From the NCBI RefSeq assembly GCF_025642785.1, contig NZ_JANZKU010000013.1:62001-126000 (forward strand): a stretch of DNA of 64,000 nucleotides, given 5' to 3'. The stretch is from Pseudomonas sp. RIT-PI-AD (lineage in GTDB: Bacteria; Pseudomonadota; Gammaproteobacteria; Pseudomonadales; Pseudomonadaceae). A model generated the notes under the pieces. It was given only the letters and a program-made list of their open reading frames with translations, was not told the origin of the DNA and did no database searches. The translations under genes were made by a program, and so were the position numbers. Positions 1-8,261 of this stretch are shown here, piece by piece (position 1 is the first letter of the stretch; every line of letters starts with the position of its first letter).

Positions 1-2193
1 TTCCCGGTCGCGTACCGGAGTGCCGCGGGGCAAGGGCGTGCCGCGGCTGTCGATCAGCACGATGCTCGCCGCCGTCACCGCCTGCAGGGGAAACTTCAAC
101 AGCGCGCCCGCGCCCTGGCGCACCGCGAGGAACTGGCTCAGCTCGTCGCTGCGCACGTTGGCCGGCAGGTCGAGCAGGTCCACCTCGTACTGGCCGCGGT
201 AGTAGGACGGCACCCAGGGCACCAGCAGATGGCCGTTCGCATTGGTGGTGCCCAGCGGCTGGTGCTCGAAGCGCACCGGCACCCCGGCGAAACCGGCGGT
301 GTCCACCAGCACGAAGGCGTCGGAGATCCGGTTGCTGGCGAACAGCGCGTCGTTCATCCACACCAGCGAACCGCTGGCCTCGCCCCAATGGGTCGCGCGC
401 CCGGCGTCGGTGTAGGCGCCGCCCTGCAGTTGCACGTAGCGGGTGCGCCAGGTGACGTCCGCCTGGCGATAGCCGCTGCCGGCGTAGCCCAGGTTCCAGC
501 CCAGCCCGCCTTCGCTGGAGACCGAGCGGCTATAGGCCACGCGCTCGGCGAAACCGTCGCGGCGGTTGCGCTCGACGCCGACGTTCAGCGTCGAGTGCAG
601 GTCGAAGGGCACCACGAATTGCATCTGCGCCGAATAGCCCTCGCCGCCCAGCACGCGGTTGAAGGACAGGTAGAAGCTGGCCTGGCGGAACAGGTTCTGC
701 GACCAGGACAGGTTGACCAGACGGGTGCGCGAACCCACCGGGTTGCGTGTCTCGAAGTAGCCCACGCCGAGGGTCCCGAGGTTCAGCTTGCCGAGCTCGC
801 CGGGGCTGTAGGAGAAGGTCGCCTGGTCGCTGCTGCTGGGCAGGTAGCTCGCCCTGGCGCGGCTTTCGCGGGCGCCGATGACCCCCAGGTCGACATAGCC
901 GGGGTCGCGGTCGATGTGCTGCATGGCAATGCCGAAGCGCCGCGAGTAGTAGCTGTAGCCGAGGCTCAGTTGCCGCCCGCTTTCGCCCAGGGAGCGGCTC
1001 TGGGTCAGGGAGGTGCCGAACACGCCCCAGCGACCGATGCCGAAGGTGCCGCCGAGACCGGCCAGGGTCAGGTCCTGGCTGTCCTCGACATGGCCTTCCA
1101 GGGTCACCCGGTCGTTCAAGCCGTAGCGGGCGGTACCGCTGGCGGCGGCGCTGCCGTAGGTGAAGTTCTCCACGCCATACTCGCGGCGCAGCTTGCCCAC
1201 CGACAGCGAGTAATCGAACAACCCCTGCTGCAGCAGGGTATCGGTGACGTAGAACGGCACGCGGGTGGACACCCGGCGTCCGAGGGCGTCGGTGGTCACC
1301 AGAGTGGCGGTGCCGGCGCCGCTGATGAAGGGCACGTTGTTGACGGTGAAGGGCCCCGGGTTGAGCGTGTCGCTGCTGACCTGGGAGTTGTCGATGAACA
1401 GGTCGAGGGTGGTGGGGATCGACGCATCGCCGGAGAAACTCGGCAGCGGGTAGGTGATCAGGTCGGGACGCAGGCCGAAATCCCGGGACACCTGCACCCC
1501 GCCCATGCGCACCGAGGTGTTCCAGGTCAGCGCACCGGTGACCAGGTCGCCGAGGGTGTAGGCGGTGAGGTTTTCCTGGTCGTCCTGGCTCCACTGGGTG
1601 TCGTAACGAATGTAACCGTCGCCGAAGCCGTTGCCGGAGAAATGCTCGCGGTAGGTGCCGGTGTTGGACAGCACGCCGAAACCGCCGAACACCCGCTGCT
1701 CGAGGAACGCGTTGGCGCTCTTCGAACCCCGTTCGGTGCTGCTGTAGTAGAGGTCGTAGTTGAACAGCGCGCCGAGGCTGCTTTGCGCGGGCAGATAGTC
1801 GTGTACGCGGCGCCGGCCCAATTCCTGGCGCGGCAGCCAGTCGGCGGGCAGGGTCAGTTCCAGGCGCTGGCTGCTGGCCTCGTAGCGGCTTTGCAGGCCG
1901 GGGATCCGGTCCAGCGCCAGCGGGTCCTCGTCCCCGGTCCCCTCCAGGGCGACGCCCACGGCGCGCAGGTCGTCGCGGGCCACGAAGTAACGCCCGCCGC
2001 GCGCGCTCACCGCCACCACCCGGCCGGTGGGCATTTGATTGACGACCATTTCCAGGAACAGCTCCATCGGTTCGTTCTCGGGTTCGCCGGCCAGCGCCGT
2101 CGTCAGGCAGCAGGACAGCAACGTGGCCAAGCCCAGGCATTTCCAGCGGGGTCGGCCAAACGCGGTCCCGGTCCGGTCGCTCCTGCCCGGCAC
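1..2193 (-). CDS. Outer-membrane fimbrial usher, Csu/CupE type (3' end off the window)
   Basis: This is the outer-membrane channel on which chaperone-bound pilus subunits are polymerised and secreted. The minus-strand frame stays open from 2193 to the window edge, giving 731 codons and no stop, so the C-terminus is missing. The GTG start at 2193 follows a GAGAGG ribosome-binding site and lies 11 bp after the chaperone stop. Codons 1-35 give a basic then hydrophobic signal peptide ending about ALAGEP. Next come an N-terminal plug-binding region and a long beta-barrel rich in Tyr, Gly and Arg. It follows one chaperone and three spore-coat-U-type subunit genes in the same direction, as in Csu (Acinetobacter) and CupE (P. 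aeruginosa). The tip adhesin gene expected after it lies outside the window. Confidence 0.9.
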   Translation of the reverse strand, partial: MPGRSDRTGTAFGRPRWKCLGLATLLSCCLTTALAGEPENEPMELFLEMVVNQMPTGRVVAVSARGGRYFVARDDLRAVGVALEGTGDEDPLALDRIPGLQSRYEASSQRLELTLPADWLPRQELGRRRVHDYLPAQSSLGALFNYDLYYSSTERGSKSANAFLEQRVFGGFGVLSNTGTYREHFSGNGFGDGYIRYDTQWSQDDQENLTAYTLGDLVTGALTWNTSVRMGGVQVSRDFGLRPDLITYPLPSFSGDASIPTTLDLFIDNSQVSSDTLNPGPFTVNNVPFISGAGTATLVTTDALGRRVSTRVPFYVTDTLLQQGLFDYSLSVGKLRREYGVENFTYGSAAASGTARYGLNDRVTLEGHVEDSQDLTLAGLGGTFGIGRWGVFGTSLTQSRSLGESGRQLSLGYSYYSRRFGIAMQHIDRDPGYVDLGVIGARESRARASYLPSSSDQATFSYSPGELGKLNLGTLGVGYFETRNPVGSRTRLVNLSWSQNLFRQASFYLSFNRVLGGEGYSAQMQFVVPFDLHSTLNVGVERNRRDGFAERVAYSRSVSSEGGLGWNLGYAGSGYRQADVTWRTRYVQLQGGAYTDAGRATHWGEASGSLVWMNDALFASNRISDAFVLVDTAGFAGVPVRFEHQPLGTTNANGHLLVPWVPSYYRGQYEVDLLDLPANVRSDELSQFLAVRQGAGALLKFPLQAVTAASIVLIDSRGTPLPRGTPVRDRE

Positions 2194-2204
2194 GTCCGCG
2201 CCTC

Positions 2205-2981
2205 TCAGTCGGCGACCAGAGGCTGAGGTTGCTCCCCGTCGTTGACCCGTGCCTCCAGCACCCCTCCGCCGGCGGGCACCTCGGGCGGCAGCGGCCAGCG
2301 CATCTCGACGCCGGGCAGCACATAGCCCAGCAATCCCTCGGACAGGGCGTAGCTGGCGTTTCCCTGGCGCAGCCGCACCGCCGACAGGCGCGCGTGGGCG
2401 GTGCCCACATTGCGCAGCAGCAGGTAACGCGCGCCGCCCTCGCCGGCGAAACGGTAATGCAGCTCCGGGCGCAGCAGGCCGGGCTTGCCGGACCCCTGCA
2501 AATCGACCTGGGCGCCGCTGCCGACCACGAACAGGGGCACCGAGTAGCGCATCTGGAATTTGATGCCCAGGCGCGGATCCTCGGCGCTCTCGGGGGTGAG
2601 CATTTCGTCGACCAGGATCCGATAGGCGCGCTCGCGGCCCGGCTCCACCGGTTGCCGCAGGATCAATCGCACCATCTGCTGCTTGCCCGGTTCCACGCGG
2701 GTCACCGGTGGGCTGCCGACCACCCCCTGCTGGGCCGCGAGGACGTCGGCGTACTGGGCCTGGCTCCAATCCAGGATGCGCACTTGCAGGCTGACCGGCT
2801 TCTCGCCACGGTTTTCCAGCCAGAGCGCGGCGGCCTTGTGCTCGCCTTCGATGCTGGGGTTGATCGGCCAGATCAGGATCGAACTGGCCGCCACGGCGTC
2901 CCGCGCCATCCATGCGAGGACGCCGGCCAGCGCCAGCCACCCCCAGGTCATTCCCTTGAGCCTTGCCTGCAACCCACTCAT
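2205..2981 (-). CDS. Periplasmic pilus chaperone, Csu/CupE type
   Basis: A 258-aa periplasmic chaperone that caps pilin subunits and delivers them to the usher. The N-terminal signal sequence is a hydrophobic run (about residues 10-32) ending in Ala-Ala. It is followed by a PapD-like first domain with the usual SILIWPINPSIEG-type first strand. A conserved Arg-rich stretch and a YRILVDEM-type segment near residues 130-140 match the chaperone hinge region. The C-terminal Ig-like domain covers about residues 165-250. ATG at 2981. The gene sits between the third subunit gene (14 bp gap) and the usher (11 bp gap), so it is surely cotranscribed. Family assignment is firm; the exact pilus name is inferred from gene order. 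Confidence 0.93.
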   Translation of the reverse strand: MSGLQARLKGMTWGWLALAGVLAWMARDAVAASSILIWPINPSIEGEHKAAALWLENRGEKPVSLQVRILDWSQAQYADVLAAQQGVVGSPPVTRVEPGKQQMVRLILRQPVEPGRERAYRILVDEMLTPESAEDPRLGIKFQMRYSVPLFVVGSGAQVDLQGSGKPGLLRPELHYRFAGEGGARYLLLRNVGTAHARLSAVRLRQGNASYALSEGLLGYVLPGVEMRWPLPPEVPAGGGVLEARVNDGEQPQPLVAD

Positions 2982-2994
2982 CCGACGTCCTTGT

Positions 2995-3606
2995 TCAATA
3001 GGAAATGGTCACGGTCACGGTGTCGCTGTAGAGGCCGGCCGAGGGCATCGTGGCGACGGCGAACAAGCGGGCGTAGACGGGGTACGCCAGGGTCCCGCCG
3101 CTGGCGGGGAAGGTCAGGCTCATGCTCGTACCGCCGTTGCTGTTGTCGCCCCAGACGGTGCTGTAGGCCGCGTCCTGGAACAGTTGATAGCGCAGCCGCT
3201 CGCTGCCCTTGGCCAGGTAGCGGCCGCCGGCGATGGAGCCGCTGGCGTTGAGCCCGGCGTTCAGCGCGATGCTCACCGCCAGGCCGGGCGTGCATTGCAT
3301 GACGATGGAGCCGCTGCCGAGGGTGCTGCTCAGGGAGACGTCGCTGGGCAGGCTGCTGAATTGGCCGAAGGACAGCGTGCCGAAGGTGGTCGTGTCGCTG
3401 GCGCCGCTCCCCAGCAGGCAGCCGGCGACGACGGCGGCGCGCAGCTGGAAGCTCTGGGCCAGGCTCAGCTCGTTGGTCCCGGTGTCGGCCCGGACCGGCA
3501 CCAGCGCCAGCCCGGCGGCGAGGCCGGCGGCCCAAGGCCACGCGCGTGCCCCGCGGAACCGGGCGGGCGCCCGCGGCTTCGAGCCGGACCTCGCGCGGCG
3601 CCTCAC
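2995..3606 (-). CDS. Spore coat U domain pilin subunit 3
   Basis: A 203-aa secreted pilin of the spore-coat-U/SCPU family. The GTG start at 3606 overlaps the upstream subunit stop as GTGA, indicating translational coupling. A basic leader of about 25 residues precedes a hydrophobic signal segment ending PVRA, after which the mature protein begins. The mature part has the SCPU pattern seen in its two neighbours: an early Cys, an FGTLSFGQF-type strand, a central Cys-containing segment (IVMQCTPG), an Asn-rich AGLNASGS loop, a TVWGDNSNGG loop and a closing TVTVTISY strand that would act as donor strand. The start is less certain because the leader is long; a later in-frame start would shorten it by about 20 residues. 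Confidence 0.88.
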   Translation of the reverse strand: MRRRARSGSKPRAPARFRGARAWPWAAGLAAGLALVPVRADTGTNELSLAQSFQLRAAVVAGCLLGSGASDTTTFGTLSFGQFSSLPSDVSLSSTLGSGSIVMQCTPGLAVSIALNAGLNASGSIAGGRYLAKGSERLRYQLFQDAAYSTVWGDNSNGGTSMSLTFPASGGTLAYPVYARLFAVATMPSAGLYSDTVTVTISY

Positions 3607-4127
3607 CAGACCACCGTGACGGTCAGGGTGTCGGTGTAGATCCCCGGCGTGGGGGTGCTCTGGGCCGGCACCCGGCCATAGATCGGCAACCACTGATTCG
3701 CCCCGGTCCCCATCGCGCTGATCCCGGTGACGTTGTCCCAGACCGTGGCATAGCTGGCCGAGGTATAGAGGTTGTAGAGGATGGTCGCGTTGCCCGGACC
3801 GACCAGGCTGCGCGCCGTGGTATTGCCGCTGTTGCCCGGGGAGATCAGCACGCGGTACGGAACATTGGCGACGCAATTGATCCGCAGCGCACCGCTGCCG
3901 GTTCCGCCGGTGGTCTTGAGCGTGTTGGCCAGGGAAAAATGCGTCCCGAAGTCCAGCGTATCGAACTGCCCGGGGTTGGACGTGCCGGTGCTGCCGGCCA
4001 CGCAGGAGGGCAGCACCAGCGCGTTGACCCCGAGCGTGGCGCTCTTGTCGACGGCATGGGCCGCGCCCGGCCATCCCAGGCCGGCCAGCAACAACGGCCA
4101 CATTCCCTTGATCGTCATCGACACCAT
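3603..4127 (-). CDS. Spore coat U domain pilin subunit 2
   Basis: A 174-aa fimbrial subunit of the spore-coat-U family. The signal peptide is clear, with a hydrophobic core about residues 9-22 and cleavage after AAHA. The mature protein has one early Cys (LPSCVAG), a DTLDFGTHFSL strand, a second Cys in INCVAN and a closing TDTLTVTVVW strand. This layout matches the genes on both sides. ATG at 4127 follows an ACAGGAC ribosome-binding site. The stop overlaps the GTG of the next subunit. In Csu-type pili such small subunits form the rod and tip base; which of these three is the major rod subunit cannot be told from sequence. Confidence 0.9.
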   Translation of the reverse strand: MVSMTIKGMWPLLLAGLGWPGAAHAVDKSATLGVNALVLPSCVAGSTGTSNPGQFDTLDFGTHFSLANTLKTTGGTGSGALRINCVANVPYRVLISPGNSGNTTARSLVGPGNATILYNLYTSASYATVWDNVTGISAMGTGANQWLPIYGRVPAQSTPTPGIYTDTLTVTVVW

Positions 4128-4219
4128 GGCGCGTCCTGTCTGAAAAAAACGGCGGCCGCGGCCCCGCGCTCCCGAAGGAGGCCGGGCCGAAACCCGCCAA
4201 AACCCTTAGCTGTTCCGGG

Positions 4220-4753
4220 CTACCAGGTGACCGTGACCTGGACCGTGTCCAGGTAGGTCCCCGCCGCGGGCGTGGCCTGCACCGGCACGCGGCCGTAGAC
4301 CACCACTTCCTGGGCGGCGCCGCTGCCGGTGCCGGACAGCACGCTGCCGCCATTGCTGCCGTTGCCCCAGGGAACGGTGCGCGCGGTGTCCTGGTAGAGG
4401 TTGTAGGAGATGTAGGCGCCGCCGTTGCTCATGCGCCGCTGGGTACCCGAGGCATTGAGCCCGGAATCGATGGCGACGCTGTAGTTGGTTCCGGTGCTGC
4501 ATTGCAGGCCGAAGGAGCTGCCACCGCCGGCGCCGACCGAGCTGCCCTCGACGATGTTGTCGAGGGACGGGTACTCGCCGAAGTTCAGGGTACCGAAGGT
4601 GTTGGTGCTGCCGTTGCTGCTGCCGTTGGTGACGGTGCAGCCGCTGCCGATGGTCATCTGGACGTTCATCTGACCCTGGACCTGGCCCGCGGAATGCGCC
4701 TGGCCGGCGACGAACAAAAGGCAGAAAGACAAAGTGGTGCGAAGCGTAGTCAC
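4220..4753 (-). CDS. Spore coat U domain pilin subunit 1 (first gene of the operon)
   Basis: A 177-aa secreted pilin, the promoter-proximal gene of the chaperone-usher operon and the likely major rod subunit by analogy with CupE1/CsuA/B. GTG at 4753 has a strong AGGAG ribosome-binding site about 8 bp upstream. The signal peptide (residues 1-21) ends AHSA. The mature protein is rich in Gly, Ser and Asn, with two Cys (about residues 39 and 85) for the family disulfide. It has a TFGTLNFGEYPSL strand and a C-terminal TVQVTVTW donor strand. About 90 bp separates it from subunit 2, the largest gap in the operon, which could allow higher expression of this subunit. Confidence 0.92.
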   Translation of the reverse strand: MTTLRTTLSFCLLFVAGQAHSAGQVQGQMNVQMTIGSGCTVTNGSSNGSTNTFGTLNFGEYPSLDNIVEGSSVGAGGGSSFGLQCSTGTNYSVAIDSGLNASGTQRRMSNGGAYISYNLYQDTARTVPWGNGSNGGSVLSGTGSGAAQEVVVYGRVPVQATPAAGTYLDTVQVTVTW

Positions 4754-4997
4754 GGGAGGCTCCTTTTGTTCGTAACCCTACGGCTTTCACACTAGTTCAA
4801 ACTGCCATCACACCACTCAGTCAAACCGCCAGCGGCTTTTCCGCGACGCGGCGATCGCCGCCCAAGCCCTTGTCGCCAAAGGCTTTGGCCGATAGTCGTA
4901 AGCCAAGCCGACGGCCAGGAAAGGCTTTTGTCCTACAAGAAATACCTGTTTGCACTGTCAGAAAACGCTGACCGATTGCCGCCTGCATCGGGCGGGC
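4754..4997 (-). promoter_or_regulatory. Intergenic region upstream of the pilus operon
   Basis: This 244-bp stretch separates tesB (stop at 4998) from the first pilin gene and must hold the operon promoter if the pilus is expressed independently. It contains an imperfect palindrome around 4860-4895 (a CCCTTGTCGCCAAAGGC-type arrangement). I see no confident -35/-10 pair and no gene. Confidence 0.35.
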
Positions 4998-5867
4998 TCA
5001 TTTCCAGTCCTCGCGCAAGCGGATCAGGCCTTCCTGCACGACCGAGGCGACCAGCCTGCCGTCCCGGCTGAAAATGCTCCCGCGGGAAAAGCCCCGGCCG
5101 CTGTTGGCCCATGGGCTGTCCATGGCGTACAGCAGCCATTCGTCGGCGCGCAGATCGCCGTGGAACCACAGCGCGTGATCGAGGCTGGCCACCTGCATGA
5201 ACTTCTGCCAGACGGAAACCCCGTGGGGCAGCAGCGAGGTGGTCAGCAGGTTGAAGTCCGAGGCATAGGCGAGGATGTACTTGTGGATCGCCGGGATGTC
5301 CGGCAACGCCCCGTCGGCGCGGAACCAGATGTACCGGGCCGGCTCGGCGATTTCCGGGCCGAACGGGTCCTCGGTTCGCACCGCACGGATCTCGATGGGC
5401 TTGTCGCTCACCGCGCGCTCGCGCATCCGCTCCGGCAGGCGGTCCGCCACCGCGCGGGCCAGCTCGGTCTCCGACTTCAGGTTCTCCGGGCCGGGCACGT
5501 CGGGCATGGCGATCTGGTGCTGGAAGCCTTCCTCGTGCTGCTGGAAAGAGGCGCTGCAGGTGAAGATCGGCTGGCCCTTCTGGATCGCGGTGACGCGGCG
5601 GGTGGTGAAGCTGCCGCCGTCGCGCACCCGGTCGACCTGGTAAACCACCGGCAGGCCGGCGTCGCCGGGGCGGAGGAAATAGCCGTGCAGCGAATGCACC
5701 GAGCGGGTCTCCTCCACCGTCTGGCTGGCCGCGGACAGCGACTGGCCGAGCACCTGCCCGCCGAACAGTTGGCGAAACCCCAGGTCCTGGCTGACGCCGC
5801 GGAAAAGGTTTTCCTCGATGGCCTCCAGACTCAACAATGCGACCAGATCGTCCAACACGTGACTCAT
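4998..5867 (-). CDS. tesB: Acyl-CoA thioesterase II
   Basis: A 289-aa double hot-dog thioesterase that hydrolyses medium- and long-chain acyl-CoA to free fatty acid and CoA in the cytoplasm. The length matches TesB (about 286 aa). The N-terminal hot-dog carries FGGQVLGQSL and HSLHGYFLRPGD. The C-terminal hot-dog carries SLDHALWFH with the catalytic Asp, plus a terminal DGRLVASVVQEGLIR motif typical of TesB. ATG at 5867. It is the third gene of a minus-strand run after the GNAT and double nitroreductase genes (37-bp gap to the latter), but no functional link is evident. Confidence 0.96.
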   Translation of the reverse strand: MSHVLDDLVALLSLEAIEENLFRGVSQDLGFRQLFGGQVLGQSLSAASQTVEETRSVHSLHGYFLRPGDAGLPVVYQVDRVRDGGSFTTRRVTAIQKGQPIFTCSASFQQHEEGFQHQIAMPDVPGPENLKSETELARAVADRLPERMRERAVSDKPIEIRAVRTEDPFGPEIAEPARYIWFRADGALPDIPAIHKYILAYASDFNLLTTSLLPHGVSVWQKFMQVASLDHALWFHGDLRADEWLLYAMDSPWANSGRGFSRGSIFSRDGRLVASVVQEGLIRLREDWK

Positions 5868-5903
5868 ACCGCTCTCCCCATTCAGACGTGACCGCAGCCC
5901 CGC

Positions 5904-7514
5904 TCAGGCGGGCGGCGGCAGGCGCAAGTGTGCGTAGGCCGGCAGGGACGTCAGGCGGGCGTCCCAGACCGCGCGGCCCAGGGTGAAATGGTAAAGGCTT
6001 TGCCAGCGGCTGTCGGCCAAACCGAGCAATTCATGCACCGCGTCGTCGAAATAACAGCCGATCCCGGTGCCGGACAGGCCGGCCGCCTCGGCTTCCAGGT
6101 AGAGCACCTGGCCGATCTGCCCGCACTCCCAGAATAACCGCGGATAGCGCCAGGCGCCGTCGGCCAGGGCTTCGTCGAAGCGTGCCAGCATCGCCAGCGA
6201 CAGGCATCCGTCACGGGCGATGGCCTGCCCGCAGGAGAGGAATTCCGCCAGCCCGGCGGCTTCGCCGGCCAGCAGCCGATACAGCGGCAACTCCGCATGG
6301 ACCCGCTCCCGGGCGAAATCCTCGCGCAGGCCGGTGGGCGGCGCGCCATCGCTGCGTGCCAGCCAATACAAGCCGGGTTCCAGCCCGCGCACCCGGTGGA
6401 CGAACAGCAGCAGGTCGACCCGCGCCGGCTCGCCAGTGACGGCGAAGGGCACCGGCGCATTCGCCGGCATCGACCGGCGCAACCAGGCGAACAGCAGCTC
6501 GGCCTGGATACCGGTCGTCGGGTCCATGGCTTGGGCGCTGCGTCGCCGATGCAGCAGCGGCCGCAGGGGCAGGCCCGGGTTGGCCGGAATCGTCTCGGCC
6601 GGCGGCGCCCGCCAATCGGGACGGAGCCCCAGGCGCGGCGCCCGGCACAGGTGCTGGACGCGCTGCAATTCCGGCCAATCGCGATGCGCGGGGGACAATA
6701 GGTTCGGCGTGCCCAGGTATTCGAGGGCCGCCAGCGCCGTCCAGAAATCCGCCGGCAGGGCGAACTCGCCGGGTTGCACCGGGCCCAGCCAGAGCAGGCA
6801 GTCGACTCGCTCGTCCTCGCCGGCCGCGACGCTGTCCAGCCCCAGCGCGGCGTCCAGTTCGTCGGGCGCCGGTTGGCGCAGCAGGCGGGTTTGCCAGCCC
6901 AGGGCCGCGGCGGCGATCGCCAGCGCGGCCAGGGCGTGGCCGAGGTCGTGCTGGCAGTAGCGGTAGGCGCGCTCGCCGTATTTCCAGGCCTCGCGCCAAG
7001 CGATGCCGGTCAGCGCCAGCAGGCAGCCGCCGGGCGGCAACGACGCACCCAGGGTGGCACCGAGCGCATCGGGCAGGCGGGCGCGGATTTCCAGGGCATG
7101 CAGGTCCGCCGCGTAATGGGCGACGAGCGCGGCCTCGTCCAGCGCGCCGGGCGGCATTAACAGGTAGGCCTCGGTGGGGTGCAGGTTGCCCGAGGAGGGG
7201 TTCACCCGCAGGGCCCAGCGACTGCCGCCGGCCTCCTTCCAGGCGGACAGCGCCAGGCTGTCGTAGAGCAGTTGCGAGACGCTGGCGAGGTTCAAGGGCG
7301 CGGGAGCGCCGACCGGGCCAGCGAACACCGCGTCGTAAGCCGGCGACTCCTCCAGCGGACGCTGCCACAGCGGCAGGCGCGGCGCGCCGCCATAGCGCCG
7401 GAAGGGCGCCGGCTGGTTCGCCCAGTCCAGTTGCCCGGGACCCTCGGCGAAGGCCGCCGGGGCGTGCTTGCTCAGGGCGTGATACGCCCGCACGCGCGCC
7501 TCGGCGTCGCTCAC
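5904..7514 (-). CDS. SagB/ThcOx-type double nitroreductase-domain protein
   Basis: A 536-aa FMN-dependent oxidoreductase-fold protein with two nitroreductase-like halves. The first half (about residues 60-300) has the RVNPSSGNLHPTE motif typical of SagB/ThcOx proteins. The second half (about 330-530) has a HRRRSAQAMD start and a GIGCYFDDAVHELLGL segment near the end. GTG at 7514 overlaps the GNAT stop (GTGA); an alternative GTG four codons upstream is possible. SagB proteins oxidise azolines in peptide natural products, but no YcaO cyclodehydratase or precursor peptide is nearby. The substrate is therefore unknown; related fused standalone proteins occur in Pseudomonas genomes. Confidence 0.85.
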   Translation of the reverse strand: MSDAEARVRAYHALSKHAPAAFAEGPGQLDWANQPAPFRRYGGAPRLPLWQRPLEESPAYDAVFAGPVGAPAPLNLASVSQLLYDSLALSAWKEAGGSRWALRVNPSSGNLHPTEAYLLMPPGALDEAALVAHYAADLHALEIRARLPDALGATLGASLPPGGCLLALTGIAWREAWKYGERAYRYCQHDLGHALAALAIAAAALGWQTRLLRQPAPDELDAALGLDSVAAGEDERVDCLLWLGPVQPGEFALPADFWTALAALEYLGTPNLLSPAHRDWPELQRVQHLCRAPRLGLRPDWRAPPAETIPANPGLPLRPLLHRRRSAQAMDPTTGIQAELLFAWLRRSMPANAPVPFAVTGEPARVDLLLFVHRVRGLEPGLYWLARSDGAPPTGLREDFARERVHAELPLYRLLAGEAAGLAEFLSCGQAIARDGCLSLAMLARFDEALADGAWRYPRLFWECGQIGQVLYLEAEAAGLSGTGIGCYFDDAVHELLGLADSRWQSLYHFTLGRAVWDARLTSLPAYAHLRLPPPA

Positions 7515-8071
7515 CGGGCCACCCACTCATCGCGATACAGGCGATACAACACGTGGCGGCGCAGCCAATGGCCGGCGGGCAGGTCCGGGTGATCGAAGTC
7601 ATCGGCGGGGTCGCGGTGCATGCCGATGGCCTCCATCACCCGACGCGACGGCGCGTTGTCCACCGCGGTGTAGGCGACGACCTGGGCCAGGCCGAGCCGC
7701 TCGAAGCCGCAGGCCAGGGCGGCGCGCGCGGCTTCGCTGGAATAGCCCTGACCCCAATGCGCACGGGCCAGCCGCCAGCCGATTTCCACCGCGGGGCTGA
7801 AATGCGCCTCGAAGCCCATGTGGCCGAGGCCGGTGAAACCGATGAAGGCGCCGTCGTCCTTGCGCTCCAGGGCCCAGAGACCGAACCCGTGCTCGGCGAA
7901 ATGCGCCTGGATCCGCGCATAGGACGCTTCGGTGCGCGCGGCGCTCTGCGGTTCGGGGAAGTAGTGCATCACCTCGGGGTCGGCGGACAGGGCGATGTAG
8001 GCGGGCAGGTCCTCCGGGCGCCAGGTGCGCAGCAGCAGGCGCTCGGTATGCAATTCGATGGGTTCGGTCAT
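7511..8071 (-). CDS. GNAT family N-acetyltransferase (RimJ/RimL-like)
   Basis: A 186-aa acetyltransferase. It opens with the TERLLLRTWRPEDLPAY motif typical of the RimJ/RimL branch, which transfers acetyl from acetyl-CoA to N-termini or small amines. The acetyl-CoA loop is the GYSSEAARAAL segment, and a VDNAPSRRVMEAIGM motif lies near the C-terminus. ATG at 8071 was chosen because homologous sequence begins there and the upstream extension is Arg-rich junk. It overlaps the next gene by four bases, so the two are translationally coupled. The acceptor substrate is unknown. Confidence 0.9.
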   Translation of the reverse strand: MTEPIELHTERLLLRTWRPEDLPAYIALSADPEVMHYFPEPQSAARTEASYARIQAHFAEHGFGLWALERKDDGAFIGFTGLGHMGFEAHFSPAVEIGWRLARAHWGQGYSSEAARAALACGFERLGLAQVVAYTAVDNAPSRRVMEAIGMHRDPADDFDHPDLPAGHWLRRHVLYRLYRDEWVAR

Positions 8072-8261
8072 GGGGCGGTCCTCGAAACTTGAACGGCGTC
8101 GCCGGCGGCCGCCATACTCGGGCGATTGCGCTGCCCCGAACGGCGGCCGTGGCCGCCCGGCGAGGCGCTGCGCGGTGGCCGGGGCGCCTAGTGTACGAGG
8201 TCGGCCACGGCCTCCGAGTTCGATCCATCGTCGCTCGACGCGACGCCAGCCCCGGCCAACC

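Noticed and set aside
229-2226. Long plus-strand open frame of 665 codons opposite the usher
   Set aside because: It is a shadow on the opposite strand of a strongly GC-biased gene; its translation is Ala/Gly/Val/Gln-rich with no domain.
2995-4353. A single 452-codon frame covering two pilin genes
   Set aside because: Only its last ~203 codons are a real pilin; the earlier part is the out-of-frame antisense-like reading of its neighbours. The coupled GTG at 3606 is the true start.
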